A stretch of DNA of 64,000 nucleotides, taken from positions 1 through 64,000 of the forward strand of contig CALUVB010000022.1 in assembly GCA_944324115.1 (NCBI GenBank), read 5' to 3'. This DNA is from an uncultured Elusimicrobiales bacterium. GTDB lineage: Bacteria > Elusimicrobiota > Elusimicrobia > Elusimicrobiales > Elusimicrobiaceae. The notes beneath the pieces are model-generated. The model searched no databases, was not told the DNA's origin, and was given only the letters and a program-made list of their open reading frames with translations. Below, piece after piece: positions 34,636 to 43,112 of this stretch (position 1 is its first letter; each line of letters starts with the position of its first letter). A program made the translations under genes and the position numbers.

Positions 34636-36243
34636 TTATTTTGCGCCGGCAGCTTTTAACAGCTCTACAATCTCCGAATCATATCTCTTCTCGGCCAAAA
34701 TCCAGGCCGTTTCTTTCTTCTTATTAGCCACATTTACGTCTGCCCCCGCGGCCAGCAATACTTTTACAGCAGCTGCGTTCTCTCTATTTGCAGCCAACAT
34801 CAAAGCCGTATTGCCGTCTATGTTCTGCAGGTTCACATCCGCTCCGAACTCTATGAGCTTCCGCACAGCCTCCGTATTACCTCCGTAGGCAGCACTCATC
34901 AAAGCAGTCCCGCCTTCTGTATCTGGCAGGTTCACATCAGCCCCCGCCTCTATAAGCTTCTGCACAGCCTCTTGATCACCATTCTTGACAGCATTTATCA
35001 AAGCCGTATAGCCGTGTCTGTCCTGCAGGTTCACATCCGCTCCCTCCTCTATGAGCTTCTGCACAGCCTCTTGATCACCATTCTTAGCAACCATCATCAA
35101 GGCCGTATTGCCACTTCTATCCTGCACGTTCACATCGGCTCCCGCCTCTATGAGCTTCCGCACAGCCTCTTGATCACCTCTCTTGACAGCCAGCATCAAA
35201 GCCGTCTCGCCGTCTCTGTTCTGCACGTTCACATCGGCTCCTGCCTCTATGAGCTTCTGCAAAGACCATCGATCGCCCTTCTTAGCAGCCAGTATCAAAG
35301 CCGTCTTGTCCCAGCTGTTCTGCACGTTCACATCGGCTCCCGCCTCTATGAGCTTCCGCACAGCCTCTTGATCACCATTCTCGATAGCCAGCATCAAAGC
35401 CGTCTCGCCGTCTCTGTTCTGCACGTTCACATCAGCTCCCGCCTCCAATAAAACGGCTGAAGCTTCAGAATATTTGTCCTTTATTGCCCGAGATAAGCAA
35501 TCCCCTTCAACGGCCCCCACCTCTTTTAATACATTAACCATAGCAAGAGCCTCAGCCCGCGCCTGCTGATGCGTTTGCGCATAATATGCTGCAAAGAATA
35601 AAGGATAAGAGTTTATTGTTTTCTGAGATAAAAGAGAAAATTGATACTCTCTCTGTAAATTAAATTTATGTTGCTGACATACTTTCTTTAGGTTCTCCGC
35701 GTTTCCTTGTTCAATCGCTGGAATTAAATATCGACGGCATTTTTTCTCCTCACGATAAGCTTTGAAATTCTGACGCAGATCTCCAGCGGAAGCTAACACC
35801 GCCACCAGACACCACCCCGCCACCACAAGCACAACCGGCACCGCTACCAGCACAATAACTTGCCAAACAGGCACACTCGTATCCAATGCCACAGATATGC
35901 TTTTAAGTGCGCCAACCGCTATCCCCAGCAGTCCTGACAACACTACAGAAACAATCATTACGCCAGTAAACCAGGCCTGAACTATAAGACCGAAATAAGG
36001 AAAGAGTAGCATACATAAGCATATGGGGTTAAGGATACCTACCACCAAACCAAAAGCCACTCCACCGACAACAAAACGAAGAAGGATCAAAAGTCCTTCG
36101 TTGACCGCAGCAGAAGGCCCTTTTCCCCAAAAAGAAACAGAAATCCATTCTGCCACAAAGATTAAACAGAATGAAAGCAACAAAGCCACACCAGCCCCAG
36201 ACTCAAAATTATCTGGATTAAAGAATCTTTTCAGCGCCCGCAT
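34636..36243 (-). CDS. membrane protein with long ankyrin array
   Basis: This 535-residue protein has several hydrophobic helices (about 20-165), a linker of about 90 residues related to that of the protein at 20249 (LIPAIEQGNAENLKKVC), and eight 33-residue ankyrin repeats to the C-terminus (e.g. AGADVNVQNRDGETALML). The repeats are nearly identical at both protein and DNA level. The topology predicts a cytoplasmic array anchored at the inner membrane. The ATG at 36243 (MRALKRFF) is chosen because GGAGG lies just upstream. The promoter is TGT-TATAAT at 36272. The binding partner is unknown. Confidence 0.85.
   Translation of the reverse strand: MRALKRFFNPDNFESGAGVALLLSFCLIFVAEWISVSFWGKGPSAAVNEGLLILLRFVVGGVAFGLVVGILNPICLCMLLFPYFGLIVQAWFTGVMIVSVVLSGLLGIAVGALKSISVALDTSVPVWQVIVLVAVPVVLVVAGWCLVAVLASAGDLRQNFKAYREEKKCRRYLIPAIEQGNAENLKKVCQQHKFNLQREYQFSLLSQKTINSYPLFFAAYYAQTHQQARAEALAMVNVLKEVGAVEGDCLSRAIKDKYSEASAVLLEAGADVNVQNRDGETALMLAIENGDQEAVRKLIEAGADVNVQNSWDKTALILAAKKGDRWSLQKLIEAGADVNVQNRDGETALMLAVKRGDQEAVRKLIEAGADVNVQDRSGNTALMMVAKNGDQEAVQKLIEEGADVNLQDRHGYTALINAVKNGDQEAVQKLIEAGADVNLPDTEGGTALMSAAYGGNTEAVRKLIEFGADVNLQNIDGNTALMLAANRENAAAVKVLLAAGADVNVANKKKETAWILAEKRYDSEIVELLKAAGAK
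34651..35442 (-). repeat. eight near-identical 99-base ankyrin units
   Basis: Tandem 99-base units encode AGADVN-type 33-residue repeats. The central units share long identical stretches on the DNA level, which suggests recent expansion by recombination and likely copy-number variation between strains. Confidence 0.85.
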
Positions 36244-36271
36244 AATACCCTCCACCAAACAAATGATTTTT

Positions 36272-36280
36272 ATTATAACA
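36272..36280 (-). promoter_or_regulatory. extended -10 promoter
   Basis: TGT-TATAAT (perfect hexamer) on the minus strand after a T5 run, about 29 bases before the ATG at 36243. Confidence 0.65.
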
Positions 36281-36459
36281 AAAACTCTTGGGCGCAACCA
36301 ACAAGCGGCGCCTTCCTTTTCTTAGCAAATTGGGCTGTTCCTCCCCTCCAGTTTGCTGTGATTGCGTTCGCCGCTTTCTTCTCCAAATACAGCTCTGGCT
36401 TTCTATGCTTATAGCCTTGTCGTTTAAAAAGATATACTATATAGCAAAAGGAGACCAAG

Positions 36460-37080
36460 ATGAACGGACAAGTAATAGGCATTAGCTGGGGGCTGCAATT
36501 ATGGTTTCGTTATCCGAAAATAGCGATTTTTGTGCTCATTTTGTTTTTGGTAACGGTGGGTTGGATTATGTGCGATATACATACGCAAAATACTTATTAC
36601 AGAAACCTTCAAAATATGGCTGACTCTATTCTGCAGGCAGAAAAAGTTTACTATCAAAAACACGGCTCCTTTTCCGCTCATCTTAATAAATTGGACATCT
36701 CTCTGCCCCGTTTGCTGGAGAAAAAACAACGGCAGGGAACATACGCGTACAAAGACGGGCAAAAAATCACAGAGCCAGACACTTATGACGCGCTGACAGA
36801 AAAGGGAGACCGCATTCTCGTAACGGTTTATAACGAACAAAATTCACAAATTCCTTCCTTCGTGCAAATCCAGCTTTACGCCCCGGACCGCACGCTTCCG
36901 GCTTACTATTCTGTCCGTCATTACGAAGGAGGAGACCTTCCGGCACAAACTTTTTATGAATGCAAAATGCTCCCCCCTGCGCAACAGCAGCCCCCTGCCG
37001 GCGGCAACAGAGGCGGCAGCTTTTGCAAAAGACTGGGCGCTTCTCCCACGCATGACCCCCTAGTCTATTTCTTTCAATAA
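36460..37080 (+). CDS. pilin-derived membrane-anchored protein without prepilin signal
   Basis: This 206-residue protein has one N-terminal helix (about 20-38). The segment LQNMADSILQAEKVYYQKHG followed by LDISLP matches the pilin alpha-1/loop pattern seen in the prepilin at 21669. The C-terminus (ECKML ... SFCKRLGASPTHDPL) mirrors that prepilin's disulfide region (YCMAL ... [11 protein letters not shown]). There is no GFTLIE cleavage site, so it should remain membrane-bound. A perfect AAAGGAG site precedes the ATG, unlike the true prepilins. It may cap, anchor or regulate pilin assembly; this is inference. Confidence 0.75.
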   Translation: MNGQVIGISWGLQLWFRYPKIAIFVLILFLVTVGWIMCDIHTQNTYYRNLQNMADSILQAEKVYYQKHGSFSAHLNKLDISLPRLLEKKQRQGTYAYKDGQKITEPDTYDALTEKGDRILVTVYNEQNSQIPSFVQIQLYAPDRTLPAYYSVRHYEGGDLPAQTFYECKMLPPAQQQPPAGGNRGGSFCKRLGASPTHDPLVYFFQ

Positions 37081-37288
37081 ATTCCCATATTTCTGTGGCT
37101 GAAAGGAATAAACTGCGCCTTATAAAAAGACATTCTTCCCGCTCCCGACATGAGACATATAAACCGACGGTTTGATCTATATGGCGGTTGCCGCCAGTTT
37201 GCACATAAAAAAAGACTGCTTTATTTGACGGATTATTTGGCGCTATATGAAACAGGTTTGAAAAAAAGCAGAACGGAGCCGCTCTTTT

Positions 37289-37344
37289 GAGCGTACATAT
37301 CCCGCGGTTATCTCTGAGCGGCCATATCCCGGGCAGTTATTCCT
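37289..37344. repeat. two imperfect direct repeats in a gene-free gap
   Basis: GAGCGTACATATCCCG (37289 on) recurs as GAGCGGCCATATCCCG (37316 on), each followed by GGTTAT or CAGTTAT. The units are about 27 and 29 bases. The rest of 37081-37369 holds no gene that I can support. Confidence 0.5.
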
Positions 37345-37369
37345 CAGCCGCAGCAGACATAGGACCGCA

Positions 37370-38230
37370 TTAAAAATACGTGCTTAAAAAGTGATTTATT
37401 TTATCGGCATAGGCCGCCGCCGCTTCTTTGGCGCAGCTGGTATGTCCGGCCTGGGCAACCGCCCACAATTCTTTCGGACCGGACAACAAAGCATATACTT
37501 TTTCTGCATTGGCAAAAGGAGAAATCGTGTCCTTTGCTCCATGTATCAGCAAGGTGGGCGCCGTTACGCCGGGAGCCGTATTTTTGGGGGACAAGTCATC
37601 TAAACGGCAATGCAGCTTAATATCTTTGAACAATAAGTAGGAATAAACCAGCGGAAAATACGGCGTTTTGCGGCGTTTCCAAATCCAGCGCCGGGCAATA
37701 TCTTTAAAGGAAAAATAAACCGCTTCCAATATAACACAGGATACCCCCTGCTGAGTGGAAGCGTAACGCACGGCAGCGCCTGCGCCTTGGCTCAAGCCGT
37801 AAAGCGCCATCTTTTGCGAAGAAGCTGGTTTAGTCTGCCGGATAAAACGCATCACCGCCTCTATATCACCGGGCTCGGAATATCCCACATCTGTGCGGCC
37901 GGTACTTTCTCCGGAGCCCAAAAAATCAAAATAACAAAGATTATAGTCCTTGGCCAAGAAATGCGTTCGGCGCAAGATATCCCCTTTATTCATAGAAAAG
38001 CCATGCGCCAGCACAATAGTCTTTGTACTGTTTGGATTGGCAATAAACCAGCCGGATATTTCACCTTTTCCGGGCACAGGCACCCGTATATCTTCTTTCA
38101 CCAGGCCAAAATCTTCCGGGAATATCACCACCGGCGGCTTCTTGGCCCGGAAATAATAACACAGAGCCCGCACTACCGACAAAACAACCCACACCAATCC
38201 CAAGGCCAAACAAATAAGAAAAATTTTCAT
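37370..38230 (-). CDS. membrane-anchored alpha/beta hydrolase
   Basis: This 286-residue hydrolase has an N-terminal membrane helix (about 3-22) and an alpha/beta fold. The oxyanion region is VLAHGFSMNKGD, the nucleophile elbow YGLSQGAG, the acid HGAKDTISP and the His in AQAGHTSC. The full triad is present. It resembles BAAT/YqjL-type esterases of unknown substrate. GGAG lies about 12 bases before the ATG. It is a single gene, convergent with the pilin-derived gene. Confidence 0.85.
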   Translation of the reverse strand: MKIFLICLALGLVWVVLSVVRALCYYFRAKKPPVVIFPEDFGLVKEDIRVPVPGKGEISGWFIANPNSTKTIVLAHGFSMNKGDILRRTHFLAKDYNLCYFDFLGSGESTGRTDVGYSEPGDIEAVMRFIRQTKPASSQKMALYGLSQGAGAAVRYASTQQGVSCVILEAVYFSFKDIARRWIWKRRKTPYFPLVYSYLLFKDIKLHCRLDDLSPKNTAPGVTAPTLLIHGAKDTISPFANAEKVYALLSGPKELWAVAQAGHTSCAKEAAAAYADKINHFLSTYF

Positions 38231-38588
38231 AAATACACACTCCGCCTTATTTTACCGTCGGACAAAAGCGCTTGTCTATTAAAATCCAGCCGCCGGCCGC
38301 ACCGGGGACAAACTGCCCGTCAAAGTGCCGCTGCCTTATATTGTGCAAGCCGTTTTCTTCGTATTTAGATTACCATTTTTGCTTTCATCTTGTCAGTGCT
38401 CCACCGCCTCACTTTTTCCAACAGTACAATCTCTTTTGCCCACAGCTGAAGCTATTTCCCGCTTTTTGTCCGTCTTTCCCATGACAGAGACAAACCTATA
38501 CTTGCCGATTCAACCGCTAACCTAAAACTAACTAAGCCCGCAGGCTATTTTTTATCTATAATAAGACCATATTCCAAAAGGAGGGATT
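38231..38588. other. intergenic region with a promoter at its right end
   Basis: No gene is seen in the first 320 bases. TATAAT at 38557-38562 and AAAAGGAGGG before the ATG at 38589 form a clear promoter and ribosome site for the hydrolase. Confidence 0.6.
38557..38562 (+). promoter_or_regulatory. perfect -10 box
   Basis: TATAAT, 26 bases before the ATG at 38589. No good -35 box is seen at the normal distance. Confidence 0.6.
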
Positions 38589-39680
38589 ATGAGGAAAATA
38601 ACTTGTTGTTTGTTTCTGTCCGTCTGTTTGCTGTCTATACATATGCCTGTTTCGGCCTGTACGGGTATTGCTTTCAGCACCCAAGACGGCAGCCGGCTGC
38701 AAGCGCGCACCATAGAATGGGGTGGATATAATCTAAACAGCAAACTGATTGTTTTGCCGCGCGGCCAAAAAAATATTTCACTCACCCAAGGCGGGAAAAA
38801 TGGCCTGGCCTGGGCCAACCGCTACGGGGCCGTAGGCATCAGTGTCGTAGATGACGGATTTATCGGAGAAGGGGTAAACGAAAAAGGATTAGCCGCCGGT
38901 ATATTCTATTTTTCCGGTTATGGCAGTTTGTCTCCTTACAACTCCAAAAAAGCCAAGAAGTCCGTAGGCGATATGGACTTAGTACGCTGGATGCTGACCA
39001 ATTTCTCCACTGTAGATGAAGTAATCAAAGGACTTAAAAGAATAGAGATTGTGCCCATTTATCCACCCGAAGAAGGGCAAAGCGCTCCAACGGGGCATTG
39101 GCGTATTTCAGACGCTTCCGGCCGCAGTATTGTATTGGAAATAGAAAACAATGGCGAAAGGCATATTTATGAAAATACCGTAGGCGTACTGACCAATTCT
39201 CCTTCTTTTCCCTGGCAGGTTACCAACCTTAACAACTATGTCCATATGCTGCCCGGGCCAGTGCCTGCCGCCACTTTTGGCCATACTGAATTGAAAGCCT
39301 TCGGCATGGGAGCCGGCATGACGGGCCTGCCGGGAGATATTACTCCGCCGGCCCGGTTTGTACGCGCTTTCTTTTATGTGCAAACAGCTCCCCAAGCCGC
39401 CGACGCACAAACCGGCATGCTGCAAGCTTTTCACATTTTGAATAACTTTGATTTGCCTATCGGCGTTGAATTTGCACCTGGAGAAAAAACCAGCGGCCTG
39501 CCCAGCGCCACCCAATGGACTACCGTCACGGATATGACGCACCCGGCATTTTATTACCGCACCATGAAAAACAGCCAAATCCGAAAAATTGATTTAAGCA
39601 AAATAGATTTTTCTAACGTAGTTTACCAAGCGCTGGCATTGGATTTACAAGGAGAAAATATTCAGGAACTTGCTTTTTAA
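38589..39680 (+). CDS. exported choloylglycine hydrolase-family amidase
   Basis: This 363-residue Ntn-hydrolase of the penicillin V acylase/bile salt hydrolase family has a signal peptide (about 1-23). Its cleavage would expose Cys24 (SAC-TGIAF) as the N-terminal nucleophile. The conserved Arg lies in QARTIEWGG, the form seen in Gram-negative penicillin V acylases rather than in classical bile salt hydrolases. Export to the periplasm is also typical of that cluster. Substrates may be bile amides, N-acyl amino acids or acyl-homoserine lactones; sequence does not decide. It has a very strong ribosome site and its own promoter. Confidence 0.88.
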   Translation: MRKITCCLFLSVCLLSIHMPVSACTGIAFSTQDGSRLQARTIEWGGYNLNSKLIVLPRGQKNISLTQGGKNGLAWANRYGAVGISVVDDGFIGEGVNEKGLAAGIFYFSGYGSLSPYNSKKAKKSVGDMDLVRWMLTNFSTVDEVIKGLKRIEIVPIYPPEEGQSAPTGHWRISDASGRSIVLEIENNGERHIYENTVGVLTNSPSFPWQVTNLNNYVHMLPGPVPAATFGHTELKAFGMGAGMTGLPGDITPPARFVRAFFYVQTAPQAADAQTGMLQAFHILNNFDLPIGVEFAPGEKTSGLPSATQWTTVTDMTHPAFYYRTMKNSQIRKIDLSKIDFSNVVYQALALDLQGENIQELAF

Positions 39681-39716
39681 GCTGTGGCTTTGTTTCCTCA
39701 GCTGCTTTGGAGAACA

Positions 39717-39742
39717 TAACGCCCCGCTAACACGGGGCGTTA
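39717..39742 (+). terminator. weak terminator hairpin
   Basis: TAACGCCCCG and CGGGGCGTTA form a 10-base stem around a six-base loop after the amidase gene. The T tract is missing, so termination may depend on Rho or be weak. Confidence 0.6.
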
Positions 39743-40113
39743 GTAATGCAGACTCTCTGTTCAAAAACAAGCCAAGGCCCAATCAAATGATACGGCTAAG
39801 CGACACAATGGGAAATATCCGCCAGCGCTTGCTCTTGCCGCTGTTCCATCATATGGCAGTCGGCTGCCGCAGAGACTGCAAGTCGTCTTATGCCCGACAC
39901 GGCAAACGTTTCCAGAAACAGCTAGGCTCTTCAAAGCACAATCTGGCGGACTTTCAAGACTGGAAATATATCTACTTCGGCCACGACATGCTGCGGAATA
40001 GGCGTTTTTGGGGCCGCATTGCGTACCCATTTCCCCAATTGGTGGATATTGGGGATCTTCCGTTGGCATTACACAAAACAGCAAAACGGATTTTGACAAG
40101 GCCTGCTCTGGAT
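39743..40113. other. intergenic region, no supported gene
   Basis: Overlapping open frames exist on both strands but neither has a ribosome site or a recognisable domain. This is the convergent gap between the amidase and the EAL gene. Confidence 0.5.
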
Positions 40114-42357
40114 TTATTTTTTATCCCGCTCGTCTAGCAAACGCTGCTCAAATTCTTGAGGAGGTAGGGGCCGTGAGAACAAATATCCTTGCGCCAGATC
40201 ACAACCGATGCGGCTTAAAAATTCTGCTTGTTCGGCGGTTTCCACTCCTTCAGCCACTACACCGGAACCCAAATCTTTGATCATACGCACCAAACCAGAA
40301 ATAATTTGACGCATACGGGGGTTTCCTTCCCCGCGCACCAAGAATTCTTTGTCCAGTTTGACACAATCAAAATCTAAATTCTTCAGCACATTCAATGAAG
40401 AATACCCCGAACCAAAATCGTCCATCGCCACGGAAAATCCTTTTTCATGTAAACCGTCAATGACTTGTTTCATTAAATCCACATTCCCAAATACCACACT
40501 CTCCGTCAGCTCCACTTCCAGCAGGCGGTGTTCCACGCCATATTTATCCGCTGTTTGCGCTAACACCTCTATAAACCGGGGGTCCTGCAAATGCAGCCGA
40601 GAAAAATTCACCCCCACAGACACCACCGGCTTGCCTTCCTCTTTCCAACGTTTGAGCAAGCGCAGAGTCTCTTCCAACATAAACATATCCAATTTCAGCA
40701 CAAAGCCGTTTTTCTCAAACACCGGAATAAATTGATCCGGCGGGATCATGCCCTTCTGCGGCTGCAGCCAGCGCACCAAGGCTTCCGCGCTGCAAGTACG
40801 GCCTGTTTTAAAATCACATTTGGGCTGCAAATAGATTTTAAATTCTCCGTCGCGCAGCGCTTGGTCCATACTGCTTTCAATGCGTTTTTCTGTTACAATT
40901 TGCCGCCGGGATTGTTCATCATAAAAAGCACAAGTCTGCCCGGCATGCTGTTTAGCCGAAGCCCACGCCAGATTGGCCCTGTCCATCATAATATAAAAAG
41001 GCACTTCCTCATCAATCAAATAAATACCGCACGTCAGAGACAGAGGAAGGCATTCTCCGCTGTTTTGGCAATAGCGCCCCGCACGCAATGCCACCTCATC
41101 TACGCGTTTTCCCAGCTCGGCGCGGTCCGGACAGGCCAACAACAACAAGAAAATATCAGCAGAAGAACGGCACAGCAATTCTCCTTCCCGCAGACACCCT
41201 TGCAAAGCCCCACACACCTGTTTCAGCACCTGGTCCCCTTGCTCAAAACCATAAATATCATTTAGCGCTTTAAACCGATTAATATTTACCATTACAAACG
41301 CATAGGGTAAATTTTTCTCCTTAAAAGCTTTGGCTGCACGGGGAAATTTAAAGCGGAAAGCGTTCAAATTGTCCGCCTCCGTCACCGGGTCCACAAAACC
41401 CATACGGTACAAAGCCCGGCTGCTTTGGCTTTGCATACGGAGAATAAACAGCAACAAAACCCCCAAAATAGCGATAATGGACAAGCACAACACCAGCGAC
41501 AACAACACTAAAGTCTGCGCTCGGTCCGCCACTGATTTTGTGGGCAATACGGCAAAAGCATACCAATCATTGTAGTCCAATGGATAATAAGAAGCGAAGC
41601 GATGTTGGCCTCTTAGCGTATAACCGGTCCAACCGCTTTCGCCGCGGCTCAGCTCCTGTTGCAGACGCAGCGCAGAGCGACCCCGGTCAAAAGAGGAGTG
41701 TTCTCCCGCGACAAATAGATTGTCATACACGGCGCGGGGATAAGCAATAATAATATTCCCATCACGACTTAATACAAAAGAAAGCCCTTCTCCATGCAAC
41801 GCATTGGCGGCTAAGGCTTGAGAATAAAACGCAATAGTCTGTGTGGCAAAAACAACCCCGTTCTGCTTTTGCCCTTGTTGGGCCGGCATAGGTACGGCAA
41901 ACACCAAAATATCTTGTCCGCTGAAAGGTCCTTTGCGCCGGTCTGAAATATAATGTCCGCGGGCATAAACTTCTTCTACTGCTTGGGCAGAAAGAAAATC
42001 CTGCAACACATGCCCGTCAGAAAAAATGGCCCGCCCCTGGGCGTCTTGGTACCCGGTCAGCGTAAAGGCATTGCGTTTGTTCTGGCGGGCCAAATAATTC
42101 ATCAGCTTCTGCTGGTCTTTCAAAGCGCCCGGCTGATCCAAAGAAACCGCTATAGAAGAAAGCACTTGGAATTCCGTGCCCAGCAACCGATCAAAATTTT
42201 CCGCCAGTTCCCGGCTGGCGCTAATAATAGTTTCCCGGGCGTCTTGAGAAAGTTTTTGCGTCACTTGTTTCCAATACCAAACGGAACCGGCCGCCACCAA
42301 AACAGCAGACACCAATATTAATACAAAAGCCCGTTTAAAACCAGTAGTTTTATACAT
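40114..42357 (-). CDS. membrane c-di-GMP phosphodiesterase (degenerate GGDEF, intact EAL)
   Basis: This 747-residue protein has an N-terminal helix (about 10-30), a periplasmic Cache-like sensor (about 35-275), a second helix (about 285-310), a GGDEF fold (about 330-480) and an EAL domain (about 495-740). The GGDEF signature is SSADIF, so no cyclase activity is expected. The EAL site is complete: SAEALVRW, VNFSR, EVELTES, DDFGSGYSSL and AEGVETAEQ. It should hydrolyse c-di-GMP under control of the sensor. The ATG at 42357 has no ribosome site and lies 14 bases after the upstream gene. It is a paralogue of the inactive protein at 22413. Confidence 0.93.
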   Translation of the reverse strand: MYKTTGFKRAFVLILVSAVLVAAGSVWYWKQVTQKLSQDARETIISASRELAENFDRLLGTEFQVLSSIAVSLDQPGALKDQQKLMNYLARQNKRNAFTLTGYQDAQGRAIFSDGHVLQDFLSAQAVEEVYARGHYISDRRKGPFSGQDILVFAVPMPAQQGQKQNGVVFATQTIAFYSQALAANALHGEGLSFVLSRDGNIIIAYPRAVYDNLFVAGEHSSFDRGRSALRLQQELSRGESGWTGYTLRGQHRFASYYPLDYNDWYAFAVLPTKSVADRAQTLVLLSLVLCLSIIAILGVLLLFILRMQSQSSRALYRMGFVDPVTEADNLNAFRFKFPRAAKAFKEKNLPYAFVMVNINRFKALNDIYGFEQGDQVLKQVCGALQGCLREGELLCRSSADIFLLLLACPDRAELGKRVDEVALRAGRYCQNSGECLPLSLTCGIYLIDEEVPFYIMMDRANLAWASAKQHAGQTCAFYDEQSRRQIVTEKRIESSMDQALRDGEFKIYLQPKCDFKTGRTCSAEALVRWLQPQKGMIPPDQFIPVFEKNGFVLKLDMFMLEETLRLLKRWKEEGKPVVSVGVNFSRLHLQDPRFIEVLAQTADKYGVEHRLLEVELTESVVFGNVDLMKQVIDGLHEKGFSVAMDDFGSGYSSLNVLKNLDFDCVKLDKEFLVRGEGNPRMRQIISGLVRMIKDLGSGVVAEGVETAEQAEFLSRIGCDLAQGYLFSRPLPPQEFEQRLLDERDKK

Positions 42358-42371
42358 ATTTAGCCAATAAA

Positions 42372-42962
42372 TTAATCTTTTTTCTCCCCATCGCCCAAAG
42401 GCTGGGCTTCCGTCTTTGCAGACGGAGTTTGTGCGGGTTGCTGCGTTTTTGCATCTTGCTGCGCTTTTTCCTGTTCCGCCCGGAAGGCTCCCAACAACTG
42501 CTGCGTATAAGCAAAAAAGGCATACAACTCATTTTCATGCTGTCGGGCTTGATTTTCGGGCAGCGGCTGCGCGTAAATTTGTCCATCTCCCGATACGGCA
42601 AACAAGGTTACATATTCCGGATCTGTCTGAGGCGCCAGGGCAGTTACCGCAGGCAATTTATCGGCCACTGCCGCAGCCGCTTGCATAAGACGCAACGCCT
42701 TTTCTCTTATCACTCCACTGGAGGCACCGCCTGTAAATCCGCCCAATCCGCTGGCGCTGTTATTCTCAAAATAAACGCTGGCATTGCCCAAAGAAGAAGC
42801 AGCTATCATCAAATTTTTTATTCCGCCCTGCGTATCCCGCGCCGCCATTTCCACGCCGGCTACACAAATTTTACGCTCGGACAAAAGAGGAACCTCTTTC
42901 TTATGCTGCAAATTCGTTACGTCTAACCAAAAACTCCGCATCGTTTCATACGCCTTATTCAT
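42372..42962 (-). CDS. hypothetical cytoplasmic protein
   Basis: This 196-residue protein has no signal or membrane segment. The N-terminal part includes MRSFWLDVTN. A Gly/Ser-rich stretch follows (NSASGLGGFTGGASSG), then an Ala-rich helix and a Gln/Lys-rich C-terminal tail (about 165-196). No family is recognised. The ATG at 42962 is chosen because GGAGGGG is directly upstream. It is co-transcribed with the EAL phosphodiesterase and could be part of its signalling path, which is only positional inference. Confidence 0.7.
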   Translation of the reverse strand: MNKAYETMRSFWLDVTNLQHKKEVPLLSERKICVAGVEMAARDTQGGIKNLMIAASSLGNASVYFENNSASGLGGFTGGASSGVIREKALRLMQAAAAVADKLPAVTALAPQTDPEYVTLFAVSGDGQIYAQPLPENQARQHENELYAFFAYTQQLLGAFRAEQEKAQQDAKTQQPAQTPSAKTEAQPLGDGEKKD

Positions 42963-42995
42963 TTTCCCCTCCGGCAAAACTTTATCTTTGTATAT

Positions 42996-43004
42996 AGTTT
43001 AGCA
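42996..43004 (-). promoter_or_regulatory. extended -10 promoter
   Basis: TGC-TAAACT on the minus strand, about 33 bases before the ATG at 42962. Confidence 0.5.
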
Positions 43005-43069
43005 GAATCGCAGACACACGAAAAGCCAAAAATAAGGTAATCTTTTCCACCGCTTATATATCATTAAAA

Positions 43070-43095
43070 AACCCCGGCCTAAAAAAGCCGGGGTT
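43070..43095 (-). terminator. intrinsic terminator
   Basis: AACCCCGGC pairs with GCCGGGGTT around an A/T-rich loop; the minus strand continues TTTTTAATG. It is downstream of the autotransporter gene. Confidence 0.88.
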
Positions 43096-43112
43096 AGAAG
43101 ATATTTGTTATC

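Noticed and set aside
34651-35442. Regular 99-base repeats resembling a CRISPR array
   Set aside because: The units are contiguous, have no unique spacers and translate as ankyrin repeats. No cas gene is nearby.
39670-40137. A plus-strand frame of about 155 codons and an antisense frame over the same bases
   Set aside because: Neither has a ribosome site or promoter box, the frames overlap each other and one contains the hairpin after the amidase gene; composition does not look coding.
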